Shown here in pieces: positions 31,874 through 32,055 of a stretch of DNA of 32,055 bases. A program made the position numbers and the translations under genes. Source of the DNA: Halorubrum sp. Hd13. Its GTDB lineage: Archaea; Halobacteriota; Halobacteria; Halobacteriales; Haloferacaceae. The stretch covers positions 1 through 32,055 of the forward strand of contig NZ_NHOY01000088.1 of NCBI RefSeq assembly GCF_002252755.1. The letters run 5' to 3'. The stretch's first letter is position 1; every line of letters begins with the position of its first letter. The notes beneath the pieces are model-generated. The model saw only the letters and a program-made list of their open reading frames with translations, was not told the origin of the DNA and did not search any database.

Positions 31874-32055
31874 TCACGCCTCGTCGCCCGCGAGCCGCGC
31901 GACCCGCTCCAGCGTGTCGGCGTCCGCCACCGACTTGTCCTCGCGGACGCCGACGAACCGGGGGAACCGCAGCGCGTAGCCGGACGAGTACGTCGGCGAC
32001 GTCTGGATCTCCTCGTAGCCGACCTCCAGGACGACCGCGGGCCGGAGTGGCTGAA
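31874..32055 (-). CDS. ATP-dependent DNA ligase (C-terminal end only)
   Basis: Only the last 60 residues are in the window. [48 protein letters not shown] matches the C-terminal OB-fold end of archaeal replicative ATP-dependent ligases, where E-I-Q-x-S-P-x-Y-x-S-G-x-A-L-R-F-P-R is nearly invariant. Ends in an acidic tail GDEA before TGA 31876-31874. The rest continues past the right edge. Confidence 0.88.
   Translation of the reverse strand, partial: QPLRPAVVLEVGYEEIQTSPTYSSGYALRFPRFVGVREDKSVADADTLERVARLAGDEA

Noticed and set aside
1..32055. tRNA, rRNA, CRISPR repeats, insertion sequences, attachment sites
   Set aside because: Looked for cloverleaf-like segments, regularly spaced repeats, transposase motifs and tRNA-adjacent direct repeats on both strands; none seen by eye, though no program could be run.

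Overview
The window is from an extremely halophilic archaeon (class Halobacteria). Halorubrum or a close relative is my inference from overall resemblance. The support is very high GC with G/C-rich third codon positions, strongly acidic predicted proteins, twin-arginine lipoprotein signals, an archaeosortase-type PGF-CTERM tail, TATA-like boxes 25-32 nt before several starts (leaderless transcripts) and haloarchaeal or archaeal families such as UPF0212. No rRNA, tRNA, CRISPR array, transposase or phage gene was seen; this is mostly chromosomal housekeeping sequence.

Layout. 1-4.1 kb: end of a YbaK-type tRNA-editing gene, then a zinc/manganese ABC importer (binding protein, ATPase, permease) behind an AT-rich promoter with an inverted repeat, then a small haloarchaeal protein. 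4.1-9.5 kb: a DCC thiol-disulfide protein overlapping a DUF123/GIY-YIG-like gene, an acyl-CoA thioesterase, a bifunctional-nuclease-family protein, a membrane-anchored ArsR-type regulator divergent from a TraB-family membrane protein, and a site-2-protease-like membrane protease. 9.6-12.8 kb: purM converging on a small gene and a siroheme ferredoxin-nitrite/sulfite reductase. 12.8-14.8 kb: a Cys-containing small protein, two overlapping tiny acidic genes, an HTH-CBS regulator and a UPF0212 protein.

14.8-23.3 kb is a branched-chain amino acid biosynthesis cluster on the minus strand, in transcription order leuA, ilvB, ilvN, ilvC, leuC, leuD, leuB. Almost every junction is a stop/start overlap, helped by two unexplained open frames (130 and 21 codons) that exactly bridge the leuA-ilvB and ilvC-leuC gaps. 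leuA has a displaced reading frame: its catalytic N-terminus is present but one base out of frame with the body, and has unusual codon use. Its upstream region holds tandem TATA boxes and a terminator-like hairpin. The leuA-ilvB gap holds two inverted copies of a G-run/TATA/C-run motif.

23.4-26.2 kb is an SsuABC/TauABC-type importer (minus strand). 26.4-30.1 kb is a vitamin B12 importer, btuCD (minus) divergent from btuF (plus). BtuD has a C-terminal extra domain and BtuF ends in a PGF-CTERM signal. 30.1-32 kb: a metallo-beta-lactamase-like hydrolase, an unrecognised conserved-looking protein and the C-terminus of an ATP-dependent DNA ligase.

I found no clearly new defence or mobile system. 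The best candidates for something undescribed are the leuA frameshift with its leader, the unbroken overlap chain through the leu/ilv cluster, and the tiny gene pair at 13.4-13.7 kb.
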